In this document: positions 10,500 through 20,849 of the stretch, in pieces
Layout: each line of letters begins with the position of its first letter
How positions within the stretch are numbered: position 1 is the stretch's first letter
Assembly: GCA_036936605.1 (NCBI GenBank)
Contig: JAUPFV010000004.1
Span: 67,356,352-67,420,351, forward strand
Direction: 5' to 3'
DNA length: 64,000 bases
DNA from: Limnanthes douglasii subsp. nivea
Taxonomy: Eukaryota > Streptophyta > Magnoliopsida > Brassicales > Limnanthaceae
Made by a program: the position numbers and the translations under genes
The notes under the pieces: model-generated
What the model was told of the DNA's origin: nothing
The model's database searches: none
Seen by the model: the letters and a program-made list of their open reading frames with translations, nothing else

Positions 10500-12880
10500 T
10501 CACCGATCCTAGATAAGCGATCCACCTCTACCACAATAGCCTCTAATTTTGCTACAGAAAAAGCACGTCTATTCCGAGTAAGAGGCTTCATCTTCGAATT
10601 TATAGCTAAGCTGTGACATATCACTTCAGGTGGAACACTTGCTACAGAAAAAGCACGTCTATTAGGGTTTCACAATTTATAGCTAAGCTGTGAAAAGTAG
10701 ATGATAACAACGTCCCAATTCGAAGAGTCCTCCCATTAGAAAAAGAATATTCCTCAATCTTTTCACTCACTTTTAAAGAACCCGAGGTTTTCTTCAGATC
10801 ATCCACTCCCTCATCATCCGAGGCTAACCCCCCTTATTACTATTCAGCCATCTGATCCTCTCCATTAGAACCTCAAATACGAATAATTGTTGCATAACAT
10901 TTTGTGGCTACCTTTTGGTCACTTCGAACCACCCCAACACGAACTCCAGTCACATATTTCAACCATTGACGAACATTAGAAAGAACAACATACATTTTTG
11001 AAAGCCAAGATCTCCTAAAAATAAAATTATAGCTGGTCAGAAATTCCACGATAATGAATAAGACTTGGACCTTTGTTTTAAAGGGTCCTTTCCCAAACAT
11101 ATTTCACCCTCGAATTCTCCAATCACCTGAGCTGTTACACCTGTAAAGCAAATTATGGTTCGATCTGTTGAGGAATTTGAAGTGGATTACGCATCATATC
11201 ATATATTAACTTAAACAACACATTAACGAAACTTCATGTATCTATTAAAACACGTTGAAATTCAAACCCAACTATTTCTGCTCCAATAACCACTGCATCT
11301 TCATAAGGACCTGCTATTCCTCTCAAATCATCCTCATCGAATAAAATAAAAGGAGTGTCATTCTTTCCATACAAACGAGCAGATATTTTTCCTTCTATTT
11401 GAGTAGTTAAACTCACTACATGTGTTTTCTTTAAACTATTTGTATTACCACCCAAAGAATATCCTCCAAAAATTGCCAAGGATTCAAAATACTCACATAA
11501 ACTTCGAACTCGACCTTGCTTCACTGGTTCATCCACAACCACCAAAATTAATCGATTTGGATCGGTGTATAAATATTCCGAGGCTGCATCAAAATCATCA
11601 CATTTTCCATTTAAAATCATAAGTGCACTTTATTCCTTTAAATTCGGATTAGAAGTTTGATTAGCCGACGTGCTCAGAGTTTTTGATCCACTGCTTTGCC
11701 CTTTAACAAAGGTAACTAACTTACCATTTTCTATTACAACTTGAATCTCCTTCTTCAATGTTATGAAACCTGCAGTGTTGTCCAACATCGTTGTGATACT
11801 TGCAGAACCTATTATTGCCCTCTTCTTTTGGTCTATTTATAGGAGTTTGCTTCTTAAAACTCACATGGACTTTAGACTTCTCGAAGATAATAGTTACATT
11901 CTCAGTCAATTCTGCATAGTACTAAGGCCTAATATATTGATTTGACCAAGGTTTATAATGTTGATTGTTTATTATTGCTTGAAAAGATTCCCCTCCTGCT
12001 CGAGGAGGTAAAATATGGTTGATCTTTGGACGAGGTGGCTGATAATTCGAGGAGTGTCCTTGATTATTGACACATTCCCTGAATTCATTTGAATAGATCC
12101 AACCCCACCTCGAACCCTAAATGATTCTTCCACTTTAATTTGATCTTGACTTGAGCCATAAGAGCTCCAAAAGTTAACGCCCTTATTTTCGACCTTAGAA
12201 ATATCAAATCGCTTTGGAAGAGATATGGACATAATCTCAGTAGTTAAAGGAAATTTCTACAATTTATTCCTTGTACATAATGGTCATCTCCCCTATCCCC
12301 CATGACAGTATACGAGCTTTGATATGCTACACATGTGTATTGATTAAACATGTTTCCTTCACACCAAACAACATCCCTCACGTGACGTGCCTCATTGTCT
12401 CTTTTTAATTTATATTCTTTGCGTGATTTCCGAGGTCGACTTTTTTTTTCTTTTGAGGAACCACGGTACGTTTTCTGCTCAAACAATCTTTCCTCGTATT
12501 GCGAGCTATCACACTCATCACTAGATGTGATATATCTATGTTTATATTTTTTTTATCTTATCGTGAAGTTTAGTGCTCTTTATCAGATTCAAAGTGTGTT
12601 TTCTTTTGATCGCTTCAAATATGATGAGTTGTATATGATTGATCATATAGATTTTCCATCTCGCATTTTCGTACAACTTGTTGCACCTCAAATTTTATCC
12701 AACAACTTAGTCATTCGAGTTTTGATTTCAGAATGACTTTGTTGCACAGGAATATGATCATCTTTTTTACTTTATTCCCTACACGAATCAGACCTTAAAG
12801 TCTCAATAGCTTTTCGACCAACGGATCAGATTTATTTCCTGGTTCCATATCAATCAAGAGCGATATCAGTTATCAAGAAT
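10500..12880 (-). pseudogene. gag, protease and start of RT of nested Tat-like element, copy 1
   Basis: On the minus strand: a gag start near 12850 (MEPGNKSDPL), a piece with SISLPKRFDISKVENKG matching the gag of the second Tat element (LPKRFDSMKMEKYDG), a zinc-knuckle remnant (FCKYHNDVGQ), and DEDDLRGIAGP...RVLIDT just before the protease catalytic site, where a stop follows. Then comes GKGPFKTKVQVLFIIVEFLTSY (split across this sentence: GKGPFKTKVQV and LFIIVEFLTSY), and finally the N-terminal RT linker with RRAFSVAK or equivalent. Central gag is missing and there are many stops. The product would not be functional. Confidence 0.65.
10641..10693. other. Patchwork filler insertion, copy 1 only
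   Basis: Copy 2 (about 30922-30990) has ordinary pol-type sequence here. Copy 1 instead has about 53 bases built from GCTACAGAAAAAGCACGTCT (copied from about 10551), a middle piece AGGGTTTCACAAT, and TTATAGCTAAGCTGTGA (copied from about 10601). Both arms come from the same 70-bp stretch just upstream. Confidence 0.75.
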
Positions 12881-12951
12881 TATATAACCAGTGGTGTATG
12901 ATATGAAATCAAGGCACCAATCGGATTAAACTCCCACTGTGGTTGCAAATT

Positions 12952-13262
12952 TGTTAAGTATAAATTGTAATTCTTAAGAAACAGGATAAAAGAGAAGGGA
13001 ACTGAATGATAGAGAGATAAATTAAAAGAGAAGAGTCATATTAGTCTTATAAAAAAATGTCTTATGTTTTTTTTCACAACCCCAACCTTTATTTATAGAC
13101 GTATGGACTTGTATAACTAATTCTGTTACATAAATGGGAAAATTGCATTATAACCCCTCATATTGATAAATATTCCATATATCATCTAACAACTATACAA
13201 TTGATCAAATATAACCTTAAAATTTTCACATTTAGGCCCCTAACATTCTCATATCCTTATAA
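12952..13262 (-). repeat. 5' LTR of nested Tat-like element, copy 1
   Basis: Direct repeat of 8829-9135. The sequence just inside it, read on the minus strand, is TTGCAACCACAGTGGGAG, which sits where a primer-binding site should be and resembles ATTAGCGACCATAGTGGGAG at the same position of the second Tat element. The terminal CA has mutated to AA. Confidence 0.75.
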
Positions 13263-13267
13263 TAGAC

Positions 13268-13550
13268 GGATCTTGTTGTCTTTATATTTATATCTAGTGG
13301 TTACCTTTTATCTTCGGGAAGTATTTCTAATTTATTAGAGTTCTCTAATATTCTTCTTATTCTGCACCTTCTATTACCATTACTTTTATGGACGTGAATT
13401 TTGGTATGGAACGGTTGAGTCCCTCTACAAACACTTTCTTGACTGAGCCTGTCAAATTGTGTGGTTTACCTTTTGGCGTTGGTTTACAGGCTATTGCGTC
13501 AGACTGATGGTTTATCATGTGCGCACTCGTTGAGTAGCAGATGCGGGTTC
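13268..13550 (-). pseudogene. Old Tat element: RNase H end and RH-IN linker, copy 1
   Basis: The minus strand reads HMINHQSDAIA, LTGSVKKVFVEGLNRSI and, further on, KLEILPEDKR. Known Tat polyproteins have ADALSKLAS...KKVLVE.L...SI...LPEDK at the junction of RNase H and integrase, so the order fits. The frame continues across the nested element into LYKKWL at 8820, showing that 8829-13262 interrupted this gene. At 13551 it is cut by the copia 5' LTR, and the upstream part (RT, gag) is absent. Confidence 0.7.
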
Positions 13551-13842
13551 TGTTGTGAATGAGTCGAATAATTCTTTGACAATGTATTGTGTCCGGCACT
13601 ACAATTAATTCTTGTAACAATATCATGGTTAGTCTTGTGGTATGATCCCATTAGGCCCATTATATCGTAAGTTCTATTTATTCCTTATAAATAGACTACC
13701 AGGACTACACCAAAACACAATCTGAAATTTGTAACCTTTTTCTATCATAGTGAAACACTTCTTGTGTCTTTTTCATTGTGTCCTTTATTTCTGTTAAGTT
13801 CTTAAGCCATTTGTGATAAATTTCATAGTGATTTATAAAAAA
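13551..13842 (+). repeat. Copia 5' LTR, copy 1
   Basis: About 290 bp. It aligns with the 3' LTR on both sides of that LTR's insert: GAGTCGAATAAT...GTCCGGCA at the start, then GTTAGTCTTGTGGTATG and GTGATTTATA at the end. A TATAAATAGACTA box near 13686 is a plausible promoter. Confidence 0.75.
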
Positions 13843-13891
13843 ATTGGTATTAAAACCACATTATGAAATCAGGGTTTGCAATTAGGGTTTC

Positions 13892-14620
13892 ACAATGATG
13901 TCTATAGCAACCAAATACAAGATTGACAAATTTGATGGGGGATCTAGCTTTGCATTGCGGAAGATTAAACTTAAATATTCATTGGTACTGCAAGGGTTGT
14001 GGAAGGTTGGGGTGAATAAGTTACCAGAATAAATGAAAGAAGAGAAGAAGTAAAATCTTCAAGAAAGGGATTTGTGCTGGTTTTAATGAGTGTGAAAGAC
14101 AATGTTCTTCGCGAGATTAATGGTGAGAAGACTGATGCCTACGCATGGAAGAAGTTATGAGATCTTTACTCAAAGAAATCATTAGTAAACCTATTATACT
14201 TGAAGAAGCGTTTGTATGATTTCAGAATGAAAAAGGTATGTCCATAACTGAGCACTTAGATAATTTTAAATCAATTATAACATAAATATCAAAATTGAGG
14301 ATAAGGATCAAGCTTTGTTTGTGTTGAGATTGTTACCAGCTCTCTATAAAAACTTCTTATATATCATAATGTATAGTAAAGATAATTTATCGCTAACAGA
14401 TATCAAATGGGCATTGAAGTCAAAGGAGTTGAATCAGTTGCAGCATGACAATCAGGCTGAAGGGAAAGGTCTTATGACTAGGGGAAGATCTAGTAACAAA
14501 GCGAGTTCTTTAAGAAGGAATAACTGTAGGTCCAAATAAAAGGTAACGAACTCAAACTGTTATGAATGCGGTGAGAAGGGTCATTATAGGAGAGATTGTC
14601 CGAAACTGAATGGTAAAAAG
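13892..14620 (+). pseudogene. Copia gag remnant, copy 1
   Basis: Starts with ATKYKIDKFDGGSSFALRK, the typical beginning of plant copia gag (UBN2-like). A CCHC zinc knuckle ends it at about 14562-14610: CYECGEKGHYRRDCPK, with all four metal ligands in place. At least three stops lie between. The protein would package genomic RNA if intact. Confidence 0.75.
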
Positions 14621-14659
14621 GGAAATCAAAATAAATATACATCAAACATTGTTGAAGGT

Positions 14660-15046
14660 GTGAACGAGTCCGACGATAGTGAAAACAGTGGTAAAGGAGA
14701 TGTATTGTCCGTGAGTTCAGATTGTGGGAATATTTTTTCGGTACTTGATACTGGCGTTACATATCATATGTGTCAGTTCAAGCAATTATTCGATACTTAC
14801 AAGACAATGCAGGAAACTGTGTATCTAGGGAACAATCATTCGTTGACTGTTGGTGGTATCAGTAATGTCAGAATCAGAGTGTTTGATGGAGTTGTTAGAA
14901 TTTTGATGTGCTGGCATGTTCATGGGTTAAAAAGAAACATTATTTCTCTTGGGACACTAGACTCTCGGGGTTACAAGTACCGTGTAGAAGGCGATGTAAT
15001 CAAAGTGCCAAAAGGGTCAATGGTGTGCATGAAAGGAAGTTTGTAG
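14660..15046 (+). pseudogene. Copia protease region, copy 1
   Basis: Contains the aspartic-protease motif FSVLDTGVTYHM (usual plant form LDSGASxHM) followed by the copia-type flap region (VYLGNNHSLTVGGISNV) and GLKRNIISLGTLDSRGY, which leads into the pre-integrase domain. Open for 128 codons. In copy 2 one base is lost just after LDT, breaking the same frame. Confidence 0.75.
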
Positions 15047-15079
15047 AAGGGTCTTTACGTTCTCCAGGGGAGTGTTGCT

Positions 15080-16060
15080 ATGGGCGACACTACAGTAGCA
15101 TCATCAAGGAGTAATAGCCAAAGTAGGCAGGATCAAAAGCTGTTATGGCATTTTCGTCTTAGTCGCATAAGTGACAGAGGATTAGTTATTTTAGAAAATA
15201 CAGATCTGTTGAAAGGGTATAAAGCAGAATCATTGGGTTTTTGTGAGCATTGTGTGTTTGGTAAACAAACTAGATTCAAATTCAGCAAATCGTTGTAAGA
15301 AAGACTAAAGGGACAGTGGACTACATTCACTCGGATCTTTAGGGTCCAAACATGATTCCTTCGAAGAGCAAAGCCAGATACTACAAAAGTTTGATTGATG
15401 ATTATTCAAGGATGGTGTTGGTTTACTTTCTGAAAACGAAAGATGACGCATATTCAACCTTTGTCAAATGGAAGATGATGATTGAGAAGAAAGCAGGAAG
15501 ACAAATCAAACGGCCTATGATAGATAATAGGTTAGAATATTGGAGCCATGAGTTTAAAGGGTTCTGCGAAGTTGAGGGAATAGTGATAAGGCACGAAACA
15601 TGAATGAGAAGAAAACAGGAAGACAAATTAAACGGCCTATGATAGACAACAGAATGAGGTCGCAGAATGAATGAATAGAATGTTTTGTGACAAGGCACGA
15701 AACATGCTCTTGCATTCCAGTGTGGGAAATGATTTTTGGGGCCGAAGTTATCAATACAACATGTTACTTGGTGAATTGGTCTCCATCAACGGCTATTGAT
15801 TTTAAAACTCATTTTGAGATTTGGTCTGGATCATCGACTGATTACGAATAGTTGAGGGTGTTTGGTTGTCCTGCGTACACTCATGTGAAAGATGGTAAGC
15901 TTGAGGCGAGGGCAAAGAGGTGCATATTTATAGGATATGCTAATGGAGTGAAGGTTATAGGTTATGGTGTACCTCTCCAAAGTCTCCAGGTTTTCTCATC
16001 AGTACGGACATGATTTTTAATGAGTTTGCTTCGATAGACAGTCAGGAGGATGTATGAGAA
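15080..16060 (+). pseudogene. Copia integrase region, copy 1
   Basis: GAG-pre-integrase (LLWHFRLSRISDRGL, then GFCEHCVFGKQ, an HHCC-type zinc site) is followed by the catalytic core (SLIDDYSRMVLVYFLK; RPMIDNRLEY). Copy 2 then reads TPQQNEVAE, which holds the catalytic Glu. In copy 1 the stretch before it is replaced at about 15583-15644 by filler copied from both sides. FGCPAYTHVKDGK closes the domain. Frameshifts and stops are present in both copies. Confidence 0.8.
15583..15644. other. Patchwork filler in copia integrase, copy 1 only
   Basis: Copy 2 has about 28 bases here (CGCCATTGCACTTGTTCTAG...). Copy 1 has about 62 bases made of AAGGCACGAAACATG (also at 15692, downstream) joined to AGGAAGACAAAT.AAACGGCC (also at about 15497, upstream). 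Confidence 0.8.
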
Positions 16061-16075
16061 ATTGTCGAATCAGGA

Positions 16076-17925
16076 TTGGTTATGAGTAAACAGTTGGAGC
16101 TTGAAGTAGAATCAGTTCCTACTAGGTCCAATACTTCGAGCGATTTTAAGGTAGGTCCAGAATCAGGAGGTGAAGCGTCAGCATCGGATGATAGTGATGA
16201 TGATGCACCCGAATCAGAACAACAACCTTATAACATAACATTTGGCAGAGAAATAGGAGATACAAAACTTCTAAAAAGGTATGCGAATCTAGTTGCATAT
16301 GCTCTGTCAGTTACAAAAGAAGTTAAGATGCAAGAACTTAGTAGCTACAGAGAAGTTATAGCGAGTTCAGAGGCGAATCGATGGACTAGTGCTATGGGGG
16401 AAGATATTGAATCTCTTTGTAAATATCAAACATGGACACTTGTTGACTTGCCTAAATGATAGAAGGTAGTAGGCAGTAAAGGGGTGCTCAAGAAAAAATA
16501 AGGTAATCCAAGGGTTAAGACATCTCGATTCAAGGCAAGACTAGTCGTTAAGGGTTTTACTCAAAGGGAAGGAATCGATTTCAATAAAGTGTTTTCTCCA
16601 GTGGTGAAGCATAGTTCGATTCAAGTTTTGTTAATTATGGTAGTTTTGCAAGATTTATAGCTTGAGCAATTGGATGTGAAGATTTCATTTCTACATGGTG
16701 AATTGGAGGAGCAAATCTACATGAGACAACCTGAGGGATTTATCGAACCTAATATGGAAGACAAGGTTTATCTGCTGAAAAAGTCATTGTATGGTTTAAA
16801 ACAGTCACCTATGTAGTGGTACAAACATTTTAATATATTCATGGTGTCAAAACGGTTCAACATGAGTCCATATGATAGTTGTGTGCATCATCAGAATATG
16901 TTAGATGATTCTTATATTTACTTGTTGTTGTATGTGGATGATATGCTTATTGCTGCTTGTAGTATGTCACACATTGTGGAGATAAAGAAGCAACTTAGTG
17001 TTGAGTTTGACATGAATGATCTGGTTAGAGAAAAGAAGAATCTTCGTATGGAGATTATCAGGAATAGAAGTGTAGGATCATTACACTTGTCTCAACGAAG
17101 ATATATTCAAAAATTGCTACAACGATTCAACATGTTTGATGCTAAGATAGTTAGCATCCCGTTTGCTACTCATTTCAAGTTGTCTGCAGCAGGAGCGGCC
17201 AAGGAGGATGTTGAGTTGGAACATATATCGAAGGTTCCATATTCAAGTCCAATTGGTAGTATCATGTATGCTATGGTATACACACGTCCTGATATTTCAC
17301 ATGCGGTTAGTGTAGTTAGTAGGTACATGGAATGTGCTGGGAAAGAACACTGGCAGGCAGTGAAATAAATAATTTTGTATCTTAAGAATACTGCGAACAT
17401 TGACTTAACTTTTAACAAGACCGGTATTGGTAGATCGTTGAATGATATTACATGATCAATGGTTGGTTTTGTTGATTATGATTTTGCAGGTGATATAGAT
17501 AAAATGAGATCTCTAATAGGATATATATTTACTCTAGCTGGGAGTGCGATCAGTTGGAAAGCACAGTTCAAGATACTGTAGCTTTGTCTACAACAGAGGC
17601 AGAGTGCATGGTTGTAACAGAGGCAGTTAAAGAGGCAATATGGTTGCAAGGTTTGGTGGAAGATTTGGGCTTGGATAAGAGTACTACGACATGGTTTTGT
17701 GATATTAAAAGCACCATATACCTTACAAGGAACCAAATGTACCATGAGCTTACAAAGCACATAGATTCCAGACATCATTTTATTCGTGATATAATATCAA
17801 AGAGAATTGTTGATTTGAAAAAAGTGTCTACACACAATAATCGAGCTGATATAATGACCAAGACATTATTAGTTCGAAAGTTTAAAGAGTGTCTAAAGTG
17901 GATTGGTGTTCACAATATACAGTGA
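16076..17925 (+). pseudogene. Copia reverse transcriptase and RNase H region, copy 1
   Basis: An acidic linker (SASDDSDDDAPESEQ) leads to the [19 protein letters not shown], then [15 protein letters not shown] (catalytic Asp region), then the YVDD box in LLLYVDDMLIA. RNase H follows with GYIFTLAGSAISWK, LSTTEAECM and HIDSRHHFIRD. This is the complete domain order of a copia pol C-terminus. TAG/TGA stops occur near 16456, 16660, 16816, 17367 and 17452. Copy 2 shares most of them, so they predate the duplication. Confidence 0.85.
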
Positions 17926-18011
17926 ATGCCTTAGGGGCATTTGGCGAGTCAGAAGAAGAAAAGTTTTTTTACTAATAGTAAAGAAATGTTATTCGCCACG
18001 AGAGGAAGATT

Positions 18012-18747
18012 TGTTTTGAATAAGTCGAATAATGCGTTGACAGTATACTATGTCCGGCAGTACAGTTTGGTAAGTTCAATTATTACGAGTTGCTTTGGTA
18101 AATAATAATAAGAGTATTTTAGTGAAAGAAAGATTTTAGAGAGAGAGCGAGAACACAAGTAAGTCAGAATAAAGTTTACACCCCTTTATTAGTTCACCTC
18201 TGGCCTTTATATAAAGTCGCAATGACTAAGTGTATAACTCAAAACAGTTACACAAAAGGACTTATTACATGTTAGTCCCTAATAAAGATATGTACTAAAA
18301 ATTGTTCCTTTGAGCTTCTATTATTTACATTTAAGTCCCTCCGCCCCTTTATTAGTTCAACTCTGGCCTTTATATAAAGTCGCAATGACTAAGTGTATAA
18401 CTGAAAACAGTTACACAAAAGGACTTATTACATGGTAGTCCATAATAAAGATATGTACTAAAAATTGTTCATTTAACCTTCTATTATTTACATTTAAGTC
18501 CCTGCACTTCTTCTTACTTATCACATAAGTGTTGTGATAGTATCATTGTTAGTCTTGTGGTATGGGCCGATTAGGGAAATTATCTAGTATTTTATACTTA
18601 TTCTCTGTAGATATAGACTACTTACAAAATATGAAATCTGTAACCATTTTCGATCATAATTCATTCCTATGTTTTTTTCAGGTTGTCTTTTATATGTTTT
18701 ATGTGCTTGGACCATTGGTGATAAATTGCATAGTGATTTATATAACA
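18012..18747 (+). repeat. Copia 3' LTR with internal insert, copy 1
   Basis: Both ends match the 5' LTR, but about 440 bp (roughly 18060-18525) is extra. The insert contains two 163-bp tandem repeats and resembles LTR sequence itself (GCGAGAACACAAGTAAGTC..., TTACACAAAAGGACTTATTAC). A TG...CA-ended solo LTR is possible but I could not find a convincing target duplication. Confidence 0.65.
18181..18506. repeat. 163-bp tandem dimer inside copia 3' LTR, copy 1/2 boundary
   Basis: CCCCTTTATTAGTTCA starts at 18181 and again at 18344, and the match runs the full 163 bp to TTTAAGTCCCT. The same dimer is seen at 38443-38768, and its second half at 122-284. Confidence 0.85.
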
Positions 18748-18911
18748 TGTCTTCCCTAAAAGAGAAAGAAATAAAATAAAATAAAATAAAAATAATATGA
18801 TTATGGATGATCGTGATTAACTAGTTTCTAAATTTTATGTTCGACTATTTTTAGGGAAAAAATACAGTTTGTTCAGCAAGTAATCAACCACAAAACATAA
18901 AGATAAAGGGT

Positions 18912-20227
18912 AAAAAACACCACTCGTCCTTCACGTTTCCCACTTGTAACAAGTTCGTTCTTTTCCTTTAGAGCGGTAATAAAATGGTCCATCGTGTTTC
19001 AAAAAGTGGAACAAAACGGTCCCTATTGACCTTTGCCCAAATTTTCTACCATTAATGCCCTTTGACCCAACTTCTAACCCGATTAGTAACCCGAATTTTT
19101 ATGACCTGACCCAACAACCCAGCCCTAACTTCTAACACGAAATCTAATCAAATCACTCTTTCTATCCAGAATATCTAATTTCTTCATTCTTTTCCCAATT
19201 CTCTTATCTAAAACCTAATTTTTTCCCCAAATCGTTTACCTCAACTTTCTTCAATCAAAACCCTTGTTCAATCAAAACCCTTATTTCAATCAATCATCCA
19301 ATGCCTGTAGAAAAAAAGAAATTGCAGTCGCAAATAAGCTTCTGTTACTCGCGAAGCTGAACCACGAATTGGTCGATTTGAAGATACAAATTCCTTAATT
19401 TAGAGAAAAAACACCGTTGATGAGGGATTCGTCCAATCACTTGAGTATCATAAATAGCTAAAGTTTGCAAATTTATCAAATTTTCAATTGTGGGTGGGTT
19501 TAAACCAGTAGCAGCATCACCAAACATGGTTAAATTAGTGAAGAACCTTAATCCCGAAAAATTTCTCCAATAAAATTAGGGTTTCCTCCGATTCTGAACT
19601 GTTGAAGAGAGATTAAAAAACCCAATTGAGATGGAATCGACCCCTTTAATAAATTGTCTTATAAGAAAAAATGAAAAAAAAAACGAGATTTGAGAGCGAA
19701 GATGCGATTTGACAAAAAGAAAAAGAGATTGTACCAGATATGTTTGTGGAGGAGAGATTAAAGAGCTAAAGAGAAAATAGAGAAGATATTTGTGGAGGAT
19801 CAGAAGAAAGATTGAGAAATATGTTTGGCAGAGACACAAATATTACTTTTTTTTGCAGAACATGTGATCTCTTGCCATGAACATAGTGTCTGGGTTTTGT
19901 GGGTTCCATGACGATAATAATAAAGAAGATGATGATTTTGTTGCTTTGTGGGCTAGTTTTAATTAAATTAATTGGGCTTAGTCGGATTATTTTGTTGATT
20001 GGCTTGAGTTTGGATTATAAGTTAGTTAATAGAGTTAGGTAAAAGTAAAACCTAATTCTATTTTTTTTTCCTGATGCCACATCAGCGTTCCATGTGTGAC
20101 CGCTGACGTGACAAATGAAAGGGCATCTTGACAGAAAATTGGACTGTGGTCAATAAAAACTTGTTTGTTCCGTTTTCTGAAACGAAGAAGACCAGTTTAT
20201 TACATAGACAAAGGATAAAGACCCGCT
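18912..20227. mobile_element. Pack-MULE-like TIR element, copy 2
   Basis: Near-identical to 690-2005 at an offset of 18222. It shares the shortened left TIR with copy 1, and both lack about 180 bp that copy 3 has. No transposase. Confidence 0.5.
19345..19527 (-). pseudogene. Captured LRR-protein fragment, copy 2
   Basis: Same fragment as at 1124-1306 with few substitutions (NLINLQTLAIYDT here against NLIYLQTLAIYDT). The frame has stayed open over 60 codons in all copies, but this is a short stretch and the copies are young. Confidence 0.5.
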
Positions 20228-20497
20228 TTTCACATCAAAGCCAATCCCACCTCACACCTAAATTATAAGTCGCCTTGTAAAAGTCACATCAAAACTAAGT
20301 TGGTGCGGAATCAGTTCGAGTTTATTTAAGATAATATTAAAATTTTATAATCTATATCATATTTTCAACAAAAACAAACTTGGTTTAAAGAAGAAACTCG
20401 AATTAAATAAACGTACTTAAAGTATTGCAAATCCAACTTGAAAGCAGTTGAGTATCAACTATGGTTGTTTTGGCAGACAACATAATGAAATAGAGAA

Positions 20498-20751
20498 TCA
20501 AACTTCAGTCTTGACAGCTACAACAGATTCTGCACATTTGTTATCCTTTTTGGTAAGGAAAACATCAGTCAACACCTTCTTTGAATTCAAAGAAACGTTA
20601 AGTAGCTTCAAGGCCTACACATCACAGACAAATAACAAGAAAGTTCACTGACAATGCTTGGCATAATTTCATCATTATGAAATTGTTTGTTCAATCATTA
20701 TGAAATTACAACTTCTTTAGTCTCTTCATCTATCCATAAGTTAAGCCTCAT
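20498..20751 (-). pseudogene. DUF674 gene remnant, copy 2
   Basis: The last exon (20614 down to 20498: ALKLLNVSLNSKKVLTDV then FLTKK...) and the first codons (MRLNLWIDEETKEVV from 20751) match the intact gene of copy 3. About 700 bp between them, including the intron and most of exon 1, is gone. The join (about 20690-20710) contains TCATTATGAAATT, a second copy of the bases just before it. The N-terminal frame now ends in a stop after some 17 codons, so the locus is dead. Confidence 0.8.
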
Positions 20752-20849
20752 CTCAATTTATACTTATACGAAAGTTTTGGGTAGTAACTAGGAAGTGATG
20801 TGTTAAGCACTCCTATCTTATTATATAAGGGAGTTCCTAGTACATAATA

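Larger units (their letters stand above)
8829..13262 (-). mobile_element. Nested non-autonomous Tat-like LTR retrotransposon, copy 1
   Basis: Two direct repeats of 307 and 311 bp (8829-9135 and 12952-13262) start TGTTAAGTAT and end CTTATCA or, mutated, CTTATAA. Flanks TAGAA and TAGAC fit a 5-bp target duplication with one change. A C-rich run just inside the left LTR is a polypurine tract on the minus strand, so the element reads right to left. It carries partial gag, protease and only the start of reverse transcriptase. Then, on the opposite strand, comes an accessory ORF. No RT core, RNase H or integrase is seen, so it would have needed a helper. Confidence 0.8.
1..18222. repeat. Tandem segmental duplication, copy 1 (18.2 kb)
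   Basis: Position 1 corresponds to 18223, and the sequence that follows is repeated almost base for base in copy 2. Landmarks shared at constant offset include the copia LTR, the LRR fragment, the Tat integrase piece, the nested LTR element and the copia element. The unit is 2040 bases shorter than copy 2 (period 18222 against 20262), mainly because of one deletion near 2140. The left end lies outside the window, so the true duplication breakpoint is not seen. Confidence 0.9.
13551..18747 (+). mobile_element. Ty1/copia retrotransposon (decayed), copy 1
   Basis: The 5' LTR starts TGTTGTGAATGAGTCG (13551) and the 3' LTR starts TGTTTTGAATAAGTCG (18012). A primer-binding site resembling initiator-Met tRNA (TGGTATTAAAACC, about 13846) follows the 5' LTR, and a purine-rich tract precedes the 3' LTR. 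Gag, protease, integrase, RT and RNase H follow in copia order. Several TAG/TGA stops and frameshifts break the polyprotein. The 3' LTR carries an insert with a 163-bp tandem repeat. The immediate flanks (GGTTC and TGTCT) do not form a clear target duplication. Confidence 0.9.

Noticed and set aside
12395..12736. 113-codon plus-strand frame (and 32694-33185 in copy 2)
   Set aside because: It is the complement of the minus-strand gag remnant of the nested element, whose motifs fit a known family; the plus frame has none.
13545..18752. Target-site duplication for the copia element
   Set aside because: The bases beside the two LTRs (GGTTC and TGTCT) do not match. Either the ends are misplaced or the flanks were rearranged.
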